Assembly: GCF_040066175.1 (NCBI RefSeq) | Contig: NZ_JBEAAM010000004.1 | Coordinates: 131,562-195,561 of the forward strand | DNA from: Solimonas sp040066175 | GTDB taxonomy: Bacteria > Pseudomonadota > Gammaproteobacteria > Nevskiales > Nevskiaceae | DNA: 64,000 nt | Reading direction: 5' to 3' | Shown: positions 35,302-45,375 of the stretch, in pieces | Position numbering within the stretch: the stretch's first letter is position 1 | Layout: every line of letters starts with the position of its first letter | Made by a program: the position numbers and the translations under genes | The notes under the pieces: model-generated | What the model saw: the letters and a program-made list of their open reading frames with translations, nothing else | What the model was told of the DNA's origin: nothing | Database searches by the model: none

Positions 35302-35312
35302 CGCGATCCTTC
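35286..35312 (+). other. hairpin straddling the prpC stop codon
   Basis: GAAGGATCG (35286-35294) pairs perfectly with CGATCCTTC (35304-35312); the TAG lies in the 9-base loop. It abuts the heptamer inverted repeat. Confidence 0.5.
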
Positions 35313-35397
35313 GTGAGACGTGAGAAGTGAGACGTGAGACGTAATAGACCGCGCCTTCGCTTATCGACGTCTCACACCTCACGTCTCACGTCTCACG
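35312..35397. repeat. inverted repeat built from TGAGACG heptamers, copy 2
   Basis: Left arm 35312-35342 and right arm 35367-35397 match at about 28 of 31 positions around a 24-base loop. The unit is the same as in copy 1 at 17288-17374; the loops are unrelated. It fills the prpC-acnD gap and ends five bases before the acnD ATG. Confidence 0.85.
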
Positions 35398-35401
35398 ACC
35401 T

Positions 35402-38002
35402 ATGAACACCGCATTCCGCAAGAACCTCCCCGGCACGTCGCTCGACTACTACGATGCATGCGCAGCCGTGGACCGCATCCGGCCCGGCGCTTACGCGAAA
35501 CTGCCCTACACGGCGCGCGTCCACGCCGAGAACATCGTCCGCAGGGGCGAGCCCGGGAAGATCGACGCGTATCTCGGCCAGCTGATCGAGCGCCGGCGCG
35601 ATCTGGACTTCCCGTGGTTCCCGGCGCGCGTCGTCTGCCACGACATCCTCGGCCAGACCGCGCTGGTCGATCTCGCCGGCCTGCGCGACGCGATCGCCGA
35701 GATGGGCGGGGATCCGGCCAAGGTCAACCCGGTCGTGCCGGTGCAGCTGATCGTCGATCACTCGCTGGCCGTCGAGCACGCGGGCTTCGAGAAGGACGCG
35801 TTCGCCAAGAACCGTGCGATCGAGGATCGCCGCAACGACGACCGCTTTCACTTCATCAACTGGACGAAGCGGGCGTTCAAGAACGTCGATGTGATCCCGC
35901 CGGGCAACGGCATCATGCACCAGATCAACCTGGAGCGGATGTCGCCGGTGATCTACGTGCAGGACGGCGTCGCCTTCCCCGACACCTGCGTCGGCACCGA
36001 CAGCCATACGCCACACGTGGATGCGCTCGGCGTGATCGCGATCGGCGTCGGCGGCCTCGAAGCCGAGAACGTCATGCTCGGCCGCGCCTCGTGGATGCGC
36101 CTGCCGGACATCGTCGGCGTCGAGCTGTCCGGCAAGCCGGGGCCGGGCATCACCGCGACCGACGTGGTGCTGGCGCTGACCGAGTTCCTGCGCAAGGAGA
36201 AGGTGGTCGGCGCCTATCTGGAGTTCCACGGCGAAGGCGCTCGCGCACTGACACTCGGCGATCGCGCGACGATCTCGAACATGGCGCCGGAGTACGGCGC
36301 CACCGCGGCGATGTTCTTCATCGACGCCAACACCATCGACTATCTCAGGCTGACCGGCCGCGACGAGCAGCAGGTCCGGCTGGTCGAAACCTATGCGAAG
36401 ACCGCGGGCCTGTGGGCCGACGATCTGAAGACCGCGGAGTACGAGCGCCGGCTTTCGTTCGATCTCGGCACCGTCGTGCGCAACATGGCGGGACCGAGCA
36501 ATCCGCACAAGCGCCTGCCGACCTCGGCGCTGGCCGAACGCGGCATCGCCGCGCAGTGGGAGATGCCCAGGGATGGCACGATGCCCGACGGTGCCGTCAT
36601 CATCGCCGCGATCACCAGCTGCACGAATACCTCCAATCCGCGCAACGTCATCGCCGCCGGCCTGCTGGCGCGCAACGCGGTGCGCAAGGGTCTGGCGCGC
36701 AAGCCCTGGGTCAAGACTTCGCTGGCACCCGGATCGAAGGCGGTGGAACTGTATCTGAAGGACGCCGGCCTGCTCGGCGACCTGGAGCAGCTCGGCTTTG
36801 GCATCGTCGCGTTCGCGTGTACGACCTGCAACGGCATGTCCGGCGCGCTCGACCCGAAGATCCAGCAGGAAATCATCGACCGCGATCTGTATTCCGTCGC
36901 CGTGCTGTCCGGCAACCGCAACTTCGACGGCCGCATCCATCCCTACGCCAAGCAGGCGTTCCTGGCCTCGCCGCCGCTGGTCGTCGCCTACGCGATCGCC
37001 GGCACGATCCGCTTCGACATCGAGAAGGACGTGCTCGGCGCGGACCGGGACGGCAAGCCCGTCACGCTCAAGGACCTCTGGCCGTCGGACGAGGAGATCG
37101 ACGCCATCGTCCGCGCCAGCGTCAAGCCCGAGCACTTCCGCGCGGTGTACGAGCCGATGTTCAGCTTCAAGGTCGTCGAGGACCGGACGATCAAGCCACT
37201 CTACGACTGGCGCCCGCAGTCCACCTACATCCGCCGTCCGCCGTACTGGGAAGGCGCGCTGGCCGGCGAACGTACGCTCAGGGGCATGCGTCCGCTCGCG
37301 GTGCTGCCGGACAACATCACCACCGATCATCTGTCGCCGTCGAATGCGATCCTGCCGGACTCCGCGGCCGGCGAGTATCTGGCGAAGATGGGGCTGCCGG
37401 AGGAAGACTTCAACTCCTACGCGACGCATCGCGGCGATCACCTCACCGCGCAGCGCGCCACGTTCGCGAACCCGACGCTGACGAACGAGATGGTGCGCAA
37501 TGCGGACGGCTCGGTGAAGAAGGGATCGCTCGCGCGCGTGGAGCCGGACGGCAAGGTCATGCGCATGTGGGAGGCGATCGAAACCTACATGAACCGCAAG
37601 CAGCCGCTGATCATCATCGCCGGCGCCGACTATGGTCAGGGCAGCTCGCGCGACTGGGCGGCCAAGGGCGTGCGGCTCGCCGGTGTCGAGGCGATCGTCG
37701 CCGAGGGCTTCGAGCGCATTCACCGCACCAACCTGATCGGCATGGGCGTGCTGCCGCTGGAGTTCAAGTCCGGCACCACGCGCCTGACGCTGCGCATCGA
37801 CGGCACCGAGACCTTCGATGTGATCGGCGAGCGCAAGCCGCGCGCGGACCTGACGCTGGTGATCCATCGCAGGAGCGGCGAGAAAGTCGAGGTTCCGGTC
37901 ACCTGCCGGCTCGATTCCGACGAGGAAGTCTCGATCTACGAGGCCGGTGGCGTGCTGCAGCGCTTCGCGCAGGATTTCCTGGCGTCGAGCAAGGCCGCCT
38001 GA
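35402..38002 (+). CDS. acnD: Fe/S-dependent 2-methylcitrate dehydratase
   Basis: Aconitase-family enzyme dehydrating 2-methylcitrate to 2-methylaconitate. The 866 residues are right for AcnD. The [4Fe-4S] ligands are Cys407 (TSCTNTSNP), Cys473 and Cys476 (CTTCNG). The C-terminal swivel domain has GADYGQGSSRDWAAKGVRLAGV. AcnD products need PrpF to reach PrpB, and prpF lies downstream, which supports AcnD rather than AcnA. The ribosome site would lie inside the right arm of the heptamer repeat, so the repeat may limit its translation. Confidence 0.95.
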   Translation: MNTAFRKNLPGTSLDYYDACAAVDRIRPGAYAKLPYTARVHAENIVRRGEPGKIDAYLGQLIERRRDLDFPWFPARVVCHDILGQTALVDLAGLRDAIAEMGGDPAKVNPVVPVQLIVDHSLAVEHAGFEKDAFAKNRAIEDRRNDDRFHFINWTKRAFKNVDVIPPGNGIMHQINLERMSPVIYVQDGVAFPDTCVGTDSHTPHVDALGVIAIGVGGLEAENVMLGRASWMRLPDIVGVELSGKPGPGITATDVVLALTEFLRKEKVVGAYLEFHGEGARALTLGDRATISNMAPEYGATAAMFFIDANTIDYLRLTGRDEQQVRLVETYAKTAGLWADDLKTAEYERRLSFDLGTVVRNMAGPSNPHKRLPTSALAERGIAAQWEMPRDGTMPDGAVIIAAITSCTNTSNPRNVIAAGLLARNAVRKGLARKPWVKTSLAPGSKAVELYLKDAGLLGDLEQLGFGIVAFACTTCNGMSGALDPKIQQEIIDRDLYSVAVLSGNRNFDGRIHPYAKQAFLASPPLVVAYAIAGTIRFDIEKDVLGADRDGKPVTLKDLWPSDEEIDAIVRASVKPEHFRAVYEPMFSFKVVEDRTIKPLYDWRPQSTYIRRPPYWEGALAGERTLRGMRPLAVLPDNITTDHLSPSNAILPDSAAGEYLAKMGLPEEDFNSYATHRGDHLTAQRATFANPTLTNEMVRNADGSVKKGSLARVEPDGKVMRMWEAIETYMNRKQPLIIIAGADYGQGSSRDWAAKGVRLAGVEAIVAEGFERIHRTNLIGMGVLPLEFKSGTTRLTLRIDGTETFDVIGERKPRADLTLVIHRRSGEKVEVPVTCRLDSDEEVSIYEAGGVLQRFAQDFLASSKAA

Positions 38003-38041
38003 GGCCGCCACCACCGGCGCGAACCGTCGCGAGGGCCTGAC

Positions 38042-38614
38042 ATGACCGTCCTGCGCTGCACCGCCAAGCTGCTCAAGCGCCTGCGCCAGCCGGCGAAGCT
38101 GCCGGAGCCGCCTGCCGCGGACAACCCGCTCGGCGAGTGGTATGCGGACATCGACTTCATCGACCGCGAGCCCTTTGCGCTGCTGCTCAATGCCGCGACC
38201 GGCGCGACGCTGGTCCTGCCGGCACGTGCGGCCGACCTGCGCGACCTGCACGTGCATGCCGGTCAGCAGTTGTTCAAGCTGTTCGCGCACTTCGGCCTGG
38301 ATCCGCAACTGCCGCTGGTCGGCGCCGAGCTGCGCGCATGGGAGGCACCGCCGACCTGCGCCAACACCCGTGACCGTAGCCTGCTGGGTTCCCTGAACCG
38401 TCTCCGCTTCGAGGCCTGGCATCACTTCGCGTACCGCAATCGTTCGCTGCCCGAAGCCGCGGCACAGCAGTGGGACGGGTTGTTCCGCCATCCGTCCCTC
38501 GTGCAAGACGGCCGCCGCTATGGCCATCATGCTTGGCAGCGCCCTGTCGATCTCGTCCGTGCGCGCCTGCTCGTGCCGGCCGATGTCCATTCCAGCGTCC
38601 GCACTCTGCATTGA
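38042..38614 (+). CDS. DUF6933 domain-containing protein
   Basis: A 190-residue soluble protein. It begins LRCTAKLLKRL and contains GEWYADIDFIDREPFALLLN and TRDRSLLGSLNRLRFEAWHH, features of the DUF6933 family, whose function is unknown. The last 30 residues are Arg/His-rich with no clear fold. It lies between acnD (39 bases) and prpF (4 bases) on the same strand, so it is almost certainly cotranscribed with the methylcitrate genes. That position is not part of the textbook prp operon. Confidence 0.75.
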   Translation: MTVLRCTAKLLKRLRQPAKLPEPPAADNPLGEWYADIDFIDREPFALLLNAATGATLVLPARAADLRDLHVHAGQQLFKLFAHFGLDPQLPLVGAELRAWEAPPTCANTRDRSLLGSLNRLRFEAWHHFAYRNRSLPEAAAQQWDGLFRHPSLVQDGRRYGHHAWQRPVDLVRARLLVPADVHSSVRTLH

Positions 38615-38618
38615 ACCC

Positions 38619-39806
38619 ATGACTCACGTGCCCCAGATCAAGGTTCCCGCCACCTACATGCGCGGGGGGACGAGCAAGGGCGTGTTCTTCCGCCTGCAGG
38701 ATCTGCCCCTGCGCTGCCAGCAGCCCGGCGAGGCGCGCGACCGCTTCCTGATGCGCGTGATCGGCTCGCCGGACCCTTATGCCGCGCACATCGACGGCAT
38801 GGGCGGCGCGACGTCGAGCACCAGCAAATGCGTGATCCTGTCGAAGAGCACGCAGCCCGATCACGATGTCGATTACCTCTACGGCCAGATTGCGATCGAC
38901 AAGGCTTTCGTGGACTGGTCCGGCAACTGCGGCAACCTGTCCACCGCGGCCGGCGCGTTCGCGATCCACGCCGGCCTCGTCGATCCCGCACGGATTCCGC
39001 ACGACGGCACCTGCGTCGTGCGCATCTGGCAGGCCAACATCCGCAAGACGATCATCGCCCACGTGCCGGTCACCGGCGGGCAAGTGCAGGAGACCGGAGA
39101 CTTCGAGCTGGACGGCGTGACCTTTCCGGCCGCCGAGATCGTGCTGGAGTTCATCGATCCGTCGGACGATGGTGACGAGGGCGGCTCGATGTTCCCCACC
39201 GGCCATCTCGTCGATGAGCTGGACGTGCCCGGCGTCGGCAGGCTCAAGGCGACGATGATCACCGCCGGCATCCCGACCGTGTTCGTCAATGCAGGCGAGA
39301 TCGGCTGCACCGGCACCGAGCTGCGCGAGCAGATCAACAACGATCCGCAGGCGCTGGCCAAATTCGAGGCGATCCGCGTCGCCGGTGCGTTGCGCATGGG
39401 TCTGATCAAGACGCCGGAGGAGGCGCAGAAGCGCCAGCACACACCCAAGATCGCGTTCGTCGCGCCGCCGCGCGACTACGTCGCGTCCAGCGGCAGGACG
39501 ATCCGGGCGGGCGATATCGACCTCAACGTGCGCGCGCTGTCGATGGGCAAGCTGCACCACGCGATGATGGGCACCGCCGCGGTGGCGATCGGCACCGCGG
39601 CCGCGATCCCCGGCACGCTGGTGAACCTGGCCGCCGGCGGCGGTGTCCGCGATGCGGTGCGCTTTGGCCATCCGTCCGGCACGCTGCGCGTCGGCGCGGC
39701 TGCCGCACAGGTCAACGGCGAGTGGGTCGTCAGGAAAGCGATCCTGTCGCGCTCGGCGCGCGTGCTGATGGAAGGCGCCGTGCGCGTGCCCGGCGATGCG
39801 TTCTGA
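38619..39806 (+). CDS. prpF: 2-methylaconitate cis-trans isomerase
   Basis: Isomerises the AcnD product trans-2-methylaconitate to the cis form. The 395 residues match PrpF: TYMRGGTSKGVFF at the N terminus, GGATSSTSKCVIL, the NCGNLSTAAGAFAI block containing a Cys of the active site, and GDIDLNVRALSMGKLHHAMMGT. The ATG at 38619 is four bases after the DUF6933 stop. The SDR gene follows after 13 bases. Confidence 0.95.
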   Translation: MTHVPQIKVPATYMRGGTSKGVFFRLQDLPLRCQQPGEARDRFLMRVIGSPDPYAAHIDGMGGATSSTSKCVILSKSTQPDHDVDYLYGQIAIDKAFVDWSGNCGNLSTAAGAFAIHAGLVDPARIPHDGTCVVRIWQANIRKTIIAHVPVTGGQVQETGDFELDGVTFPAAEIVLEFIDPSDDGDEGGSMFPTGHLVDELDVPGVGRLKATMITAGIPTVFVNAGEIGCTGTELREQINNDPQALAKFEAIRVAGALRMGLIKTPEEAQKRQHTPKIAFVAPPRDYVASSGRTIRAGDIDLNVRALSMGKLHHAMMGTAAVAIGTAAAIPGTLVNLAAGGGVRDAVRFGHPSGTLRVGAAAAQVNGEWVVRKAILSRSARVLMEGAVRVPGDAF

Positions 39807-39819
39807 AGGAGGCTGACCC

Positions 39820-40683
39820 GTGCCCTATCGTTCGGTATTCCGCGCCGGCCTGTTCGCCGGCCAGACCATCGTCGTCACCGGCGGCGGATCCGGCATCGGC
39901 CGCTGCACGGCGCACGAGCTGGCGGCGCTCGGCGCGACCGTGATCGTCACCGGGCGCAAGGCGGACAAGCTCGACGCCGTCGTCGCCGAGATCCGCGAGG
40001 ATGGCGGCACGGCCGCGAGCCATGCCTTCGACATCCGTGACGAGGAGGCCGTGAAAACGACGGTCAAGCAGATCCTCGCCGAGCACGGCAGGATCCACGG
40101 CCTGGTCAACAACGCCGGTGGCCAGTTTCCGATGCCGCTGGCGATGATTTCCAAGAAGGGCTGGGAGGCCGTCGTCGCCAACAACCTCACCGGGGGCTTC
40201 CTGGTGGCGCGCGAGGTCTATACGCAGTGCATGAAGAAGCACGGCGGCGCGATCGTCAACATGATCGCCGACATGTGGGGCGGCATGCCGGGCATGGGGC
40301 ACAGCGGCGCGGCGCGGGCCGGCATGCTCAATTTCACCGAGACCGCCGCGATCGAATGGGGCGTGTCGGGCGTGCGCGTCAACGCGGTGGCGCCCGGCTA
40401 CGTCGCCTCCAGCGGCATGGATCACTACGACCCGAACTTCGCCAGGGAAGTGATTCCCAGGCTGGCCGGCCTCGCGCCACTCAAGCGCATGGCCGAGGAG
40501 GCGGAGGTCAGCAGCGCCATCGTGTGGCTGCTGTCCGAGGGCGCGGCTTTCGTCACCGGGACCTGCATCAAGATCGATGGCGGCAGCAGCCTCGGGGCCA
40601 AGGCCTTCCCGTTGCTGGATCACCAGAACTCCACGCCGTACCAGGGCTTCCACCGCGCGGTCAAACCCAAGGCGCTGGGCTGA
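39820..40683 (+). CDS. short-chain dehydrogenase, 2-enoyl-CoA reductase-like
   Basis: A 287-residue SDR with the TGGGSGIG nucleotide motif and the NNAGG element. Where the catalytic YxxxK is expected, it has HSGAARAGM, a form I associate with peroxisomal trans-2-enoyl-CoA reductase and 2,4-dienoyl-CoA reductase-like SDRs rather than classical alcohol dehydrogenases. It starts with GTG, supported by a strong AAGGAGG seven bases upstream. It is 13 bases after prpF and upstream of the AtuC-like operon, so it could belong to either unit. An AtuB or AtuG role is possible but not shown. Confidence 0.82.
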   Translation: MPYRSVFRAGLFAGQTIVVTGGGSGIGRCTAHELAALGATVIVTGRKADKLDAVVAEIREDGGTAASHAFDIRDEEAVKTTVKQILAEHGRIHGLVNNAGGQFPMPLAMISKKGWEAVVANNLTGGFLVAREVYTQCMKKHGGAIVNMIADMWGGMPGMGHSGAARAGMLNFTETAAIEWGVSGVRVNAVAPGYVASSGMDHYDPNFAREVIPRLAGLAPLKRMAEEAEVSSAIVWLLSEGAAFVTGTCIKIDGGSSLGAKAFPLLDHQNSTPYQGFHRAVKPKALG

Positions 40684-40735
40684 GCCGGAACCGGTCGTCG
40701 GGTCGCGGAAGGCGCGGCAGGCGAGCGTGTAGTAA

Positions 40736-40751
40736 TCGAGATTGTTCTCGA
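40736..40751. promoter_or_regulatory. perfect inverted repeat TCGAGA-N4-TCTCGA, possible operator
   Basis: A 6-4-6 palindrome in the 127-base gap before the AtuC-like gene, followed by an AT-rich stretch (40761-40780) that could hold the promoter. It resembles a TetR-type operator in size. Confidence 0.5.
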
Positions 40752-40810
40752 ATGACGCGGTAAATAAAGGTAAAAATATCGGCACCAAAGGCGTCCTGGA
40801 GGAGACGGAA

Positions 40811-42436
40811 GTGCCGATTATCGAATCGCGGGTCGATCCGTCCGATGCCCAGTTCCGGCAGAACCGCGAGGGCATGCTCAAGCTGATCGACGACTGGCGT
40901 GCGATCGAAGCCAAGGGCCGGGCCGAGGAGGAGGGCAAGCGCAGTCGCTTCCACCGGCGCGGGCAGATCCTGCCGCGCGAGCGCGTGCAGCTGATGCTCG
41001 ACCGCGGCTCGCCGTGGCTGGAACTGTCCACGCTGGCCGGTTACCGCATGCACGACGACAAGGATGGGTCGCAGGCGGGCGGCAACCAGATCGCGGGCAT
41101 CGGCTATGTGTCGGGCGTGCGCTGCATGCTCGGTGCCTCCAACTCGGCGATCAAGGGCGGCACGGTCACACCGTGGGGCATGCACAAGGGCCTGCGCATG
41201 CAGGAGATCGCGCTGCAGCAGAAACTGCCGGTCGTCTCGATGATCGAGTCCGGCGGCGCCAATCTGATGTACCAGGCCGAGCTGTTCATCCCCGGTGGCC
41301 GGACCTTCGCCAACCAGGCGCGACTGTCGGCCGCCGGCATCCCGCAGGTGACCGTCGTCCACGGATCGAGCACCGCCGGCGGTGCCTATCTGCCCGGCAT
41401 GTCCGATTACGTGGTGATGGTGCGCAGGAATGCCAAGGTGTTCCTCGCCGGGCCGCCGCTGCTCAAGGCGGCCACCGGCGAGATCGCCAGCGACGAGGAC
41501 CTGGGCGGCGCGGAGATGCACTGCCGGATCGCCGGGACCAGCGAGTTCATCGCCGAGAACGATGTCGATGGCATCCGCGTGGCGCGCGAGATCGTGCGCA
41601 ATCTGAACTGGAACGCACAGCGTCCGCGCCTGGACCTGCTGCCGATTCGCGCGCCGCTGTACGACATCGACGAACTGTGCGGCGTCGTGCCGCCGGATTA
41701 CCGCAAGCCCTTCGACTGCCGCGAGGTGATCGCACGCATCGTCGATGGTTCGGAATTCCTCGACTTCAAGACCGAGTACGACGAGCAGACCATCTGCGGC
41801 CGCGCCGTGATCCACGGGCACGCCGTCGGCATCATCTCCAACAACGGTCCGATCACGGTCAAGGGCGCCACCAAGGCGGGTCAGTTCATCCAGCTGTGCT
41901 GCCAGTCCAACATGCCGATCGTCTATCTGATGAACACGACCGGCTACATGGTTGGCACGGAGAGCGAACAGGGCGGCATCGTCAAGCACGGCTCCAAGAT
42001 GATCCAGGCCGTCGCCAATGCGACGGTGCCACAGATCACGATCGTCATCGGCGGATCGTTCGGTGCGGGCAACTACGGCATGTGCGGCCGCGGCTTCGAC
42101 CCGCATTTCATCTTCGCCTGGCCCAACGCGCGCACGGCGGTGATGGGCGGCGAGCAGGCGGCCGGGGTGATGGAGATCGTCACGCGCGAGAAATGGGCCA
42201 AGGAAGGCAAGCAGCCCGGCGAGGCGGACGAGAAGATGCTGGCGATGTTTCGCCAGAACATCATCCATCAGTTCGACAAGGAATCGCACGCCTTCGCCGC
42301 GACCGCGCGCCTGTTCGACGACGGGCTGATCGACCCGCGCGACACTCGCAGGGTGCTGGGGCTGTGCCTGTCGATCACGCGCGAGGCCCAGGCGCGGCCG
42401 CTGTCGCCGAACACCTACGGTGTGGCGCGTTTCTAG
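40811..42436 (+). CDS. acyl-CoA carboxylase, carboxyltransferase (beta) subunit, AtuC-like
   Basis: Biotin-dependent carboxyltransferase of 541 residues with two crotonase-like halves; VSMIESGGANL and GSSTAGGAYLPGMSDYVVMV lie in the first, and GGSFGAGNYGMCGRGFDP in the second. It carboxylates a 3-methyl-branched enoyl-CoA together with the alpha subunit encoded two genes on. The YQAELFIPGGRTFANQARLS segment looks closer to geranyl-CoA carboxylase AtuC than to methylcrotonyl-CoA carboxylase, and the neighbours match atuE and atuF. The start is GTG 40811, with GGAGGAG six bases upstream; the open frame extends back to a TTG but lacks a ribosome site. Confidence 0.85.
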   Translation: MPIIESRVDPSDAQFRQNREGMLKLIDDWRAIEAKGRAEEEGKRSRFHRRGQILPRERVQLMLDRGSPWLELSTLAGYRMHDDKDGSQAGGNQIAGIGYVSGVRCMLGASNSAIKGGTVTPWGMHKGLRMQEIALQQKLPVVSMIESGGANLMYQAELFIPGGRTFANQARLSAAGIPQVTVVHGSSTAGGAYLPGMSDYVVMVRRNAKVFLAGPPLLKAATGEIASDEDLGGAEMHCRIAGTSEFIAENDVDGIRVAREIVRNLNWNAQRPRLDLLPIRAPLYDIDELCGVVPPDYRKPFDCREVIARIVDGSEFLDFKTEYDEQTICGRAVIHGHAVGIISNNGPITVKGATKAGQFIQLCCQSNMPIVYLMNTTGYMVGTESEQGGIVKHGSKMIQAVANATVPQITIVIGGSFGAGNYGMCGRGFDPHFIFAWPNARTAVMGGEQAAGVMEIVTREKWAKEGKQPGEADEKMLAMFRQNIIHQFDKESHAFAATARLFDDGLIDPRDTRRVLGLCLSITREAQARPLSPNTYGVARF

Positions 42437-42447
42437 GAGCGATGCGC

Positions 42448-43263
42448 ATGGAACTTCCCGAATGCAGGACGCTGTTGCTCCGGCTGGAGCAGGGCGTGCT
42501 GTGGCTGACGCTGAATCGTCCCGACGCGCGCAACGCCATGGACATGGACATGCTCGCGGAGATCGGTGCGGTGTTCGCACGGATCGCGGAGGAGCCGGGG
42601 TGCGTGCGCGCCGTGGTGCTGCGCGGCGCCGGCGGGCATTTCTGCGCCGGTGGCGATCTCAAGGGCATGCTCGCCGGAGGCGTGAAGCTGCCCGCGACCG
42701 GCACGGACGATCCGATCATGGCGATGAACCGCGCCTTCGGCGCGATGCTGCGACAGGTCGCACAGGCTCCGCCGGTGGTGATCGCGGTCTGTGACGGCGC
42801 GGTGATGGGCGGCGGCTTTGGGCTCGCCTGTGTCTCCGACGTCGCCTTCGCACACGTCGATGCGAGGTTCGGTCTGCCGGAGACCACGCGCGGCTTGCCG
42901 CCGGCGCAGATCGCGCCGTTCGTCGTCGAACGCATCGGTCTGACCCAGGCGCGCAGGCTGTGCCTGACCGGTGTGACGATCCGCGGCGGCGACGCGCTGC
43001 GTCTGGGCCTGGTGCACGAGGTGTTCGAAGACGAGGACGCGTTGCAGACACGGCTGCGGGACACGCTCACACAGGTCCGCCAATGTGCGCCGCAGGCCAA
43101 TGCGCTGACCAAGCAGATCCTGATGAATGCCGCGCGCCTGGAGATCGACGCGGTGCTCGACGACGCGGCGCGCAAGTTTGCCGCCAGCGTGCGCGGCCCC
43201 GAGGCGCCGGAAGGCATCGCGGCCTTCATGCAGAGACGCGCGCCCAGTTGGTCTCAGCCCTGA
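42448..43263 (+). CDS. enoyl-CoA hydratase/isomerase family protein, AtuE-like
   Basis: A crotonase-fold protein of 271 residues with the oxyanion-hole motifs GHFCAGGDLKGM and GAVMGGGFGLACVSD and a catalytic Glu in GLPETTRGLPP. By position between the carboxylase subunits it should hydrate the carboxylated enoyl-CoA (AtuE or LiuC role). AGGAG at 42435-42439 is eight bases before ATG 42448. The in-frame ATG at 42442 is too close to it, so the later start is preferred. Confidence 0.85.
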   Translation: MELPECRTLLLRLEQGVLWLTLNRPDARNAMDMDMLAEIGAVFARIAEEPGCVRAVVLRGAGGHFCAGGDLKGMLAGGVKLPATGTDDPIMAMNRAFGAMLRQVAQAPPVVIAVCDGAVMGGGFGLACVSDVAFAHVDARFGLPETTRGLPPAQIAPFVVERIGLTQARRLCLTGVTIRGGDALRLGLVHEVFEDEDALQTRLRDTLTQVRQCAPQANALTKQILMNAARLEIDAVLDDAARKFAASVRGPEAPEGIAAFMQRRAPSWSQP

Positions 43264-43276
43264 GGAAGCCGGGAAG

Positions 43277-45274
<1,998 letters not shown>

Positions 45275-45315
45275 GCTCTCCTGCCGCTCCAGTGACCGGC
45301 TGACAGCCACGCAAA

Positions 45316-45349
45316 CAAGAAACCCCCGCCGCGTTGCCGCGGCGGGGGT
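45316..45349 (-). terminator. strong terminator of the TSP3-repeat OmpA gene (probably bidirectional)
   Basis: A perfect 12-bp stem, ACCCCCGCCGCG (45322-45333) with its complement (45338-45349), loop TTGC. On the minus strand it is followed by TTTCTTG. It separates the convergent atuF-like and OmpA genes. Confidence 0.85.
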
Positions 45350-45375
45350 CGTGCATCGCCACTCCGGGGCGCCGC

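Noticed and set aside
35393..38620. A 1075-codon minus-strand frame opposite acnD and DUF6933
   Set aside because: It is the antisense shadow of acnD; no motif or ribosome site supports it.
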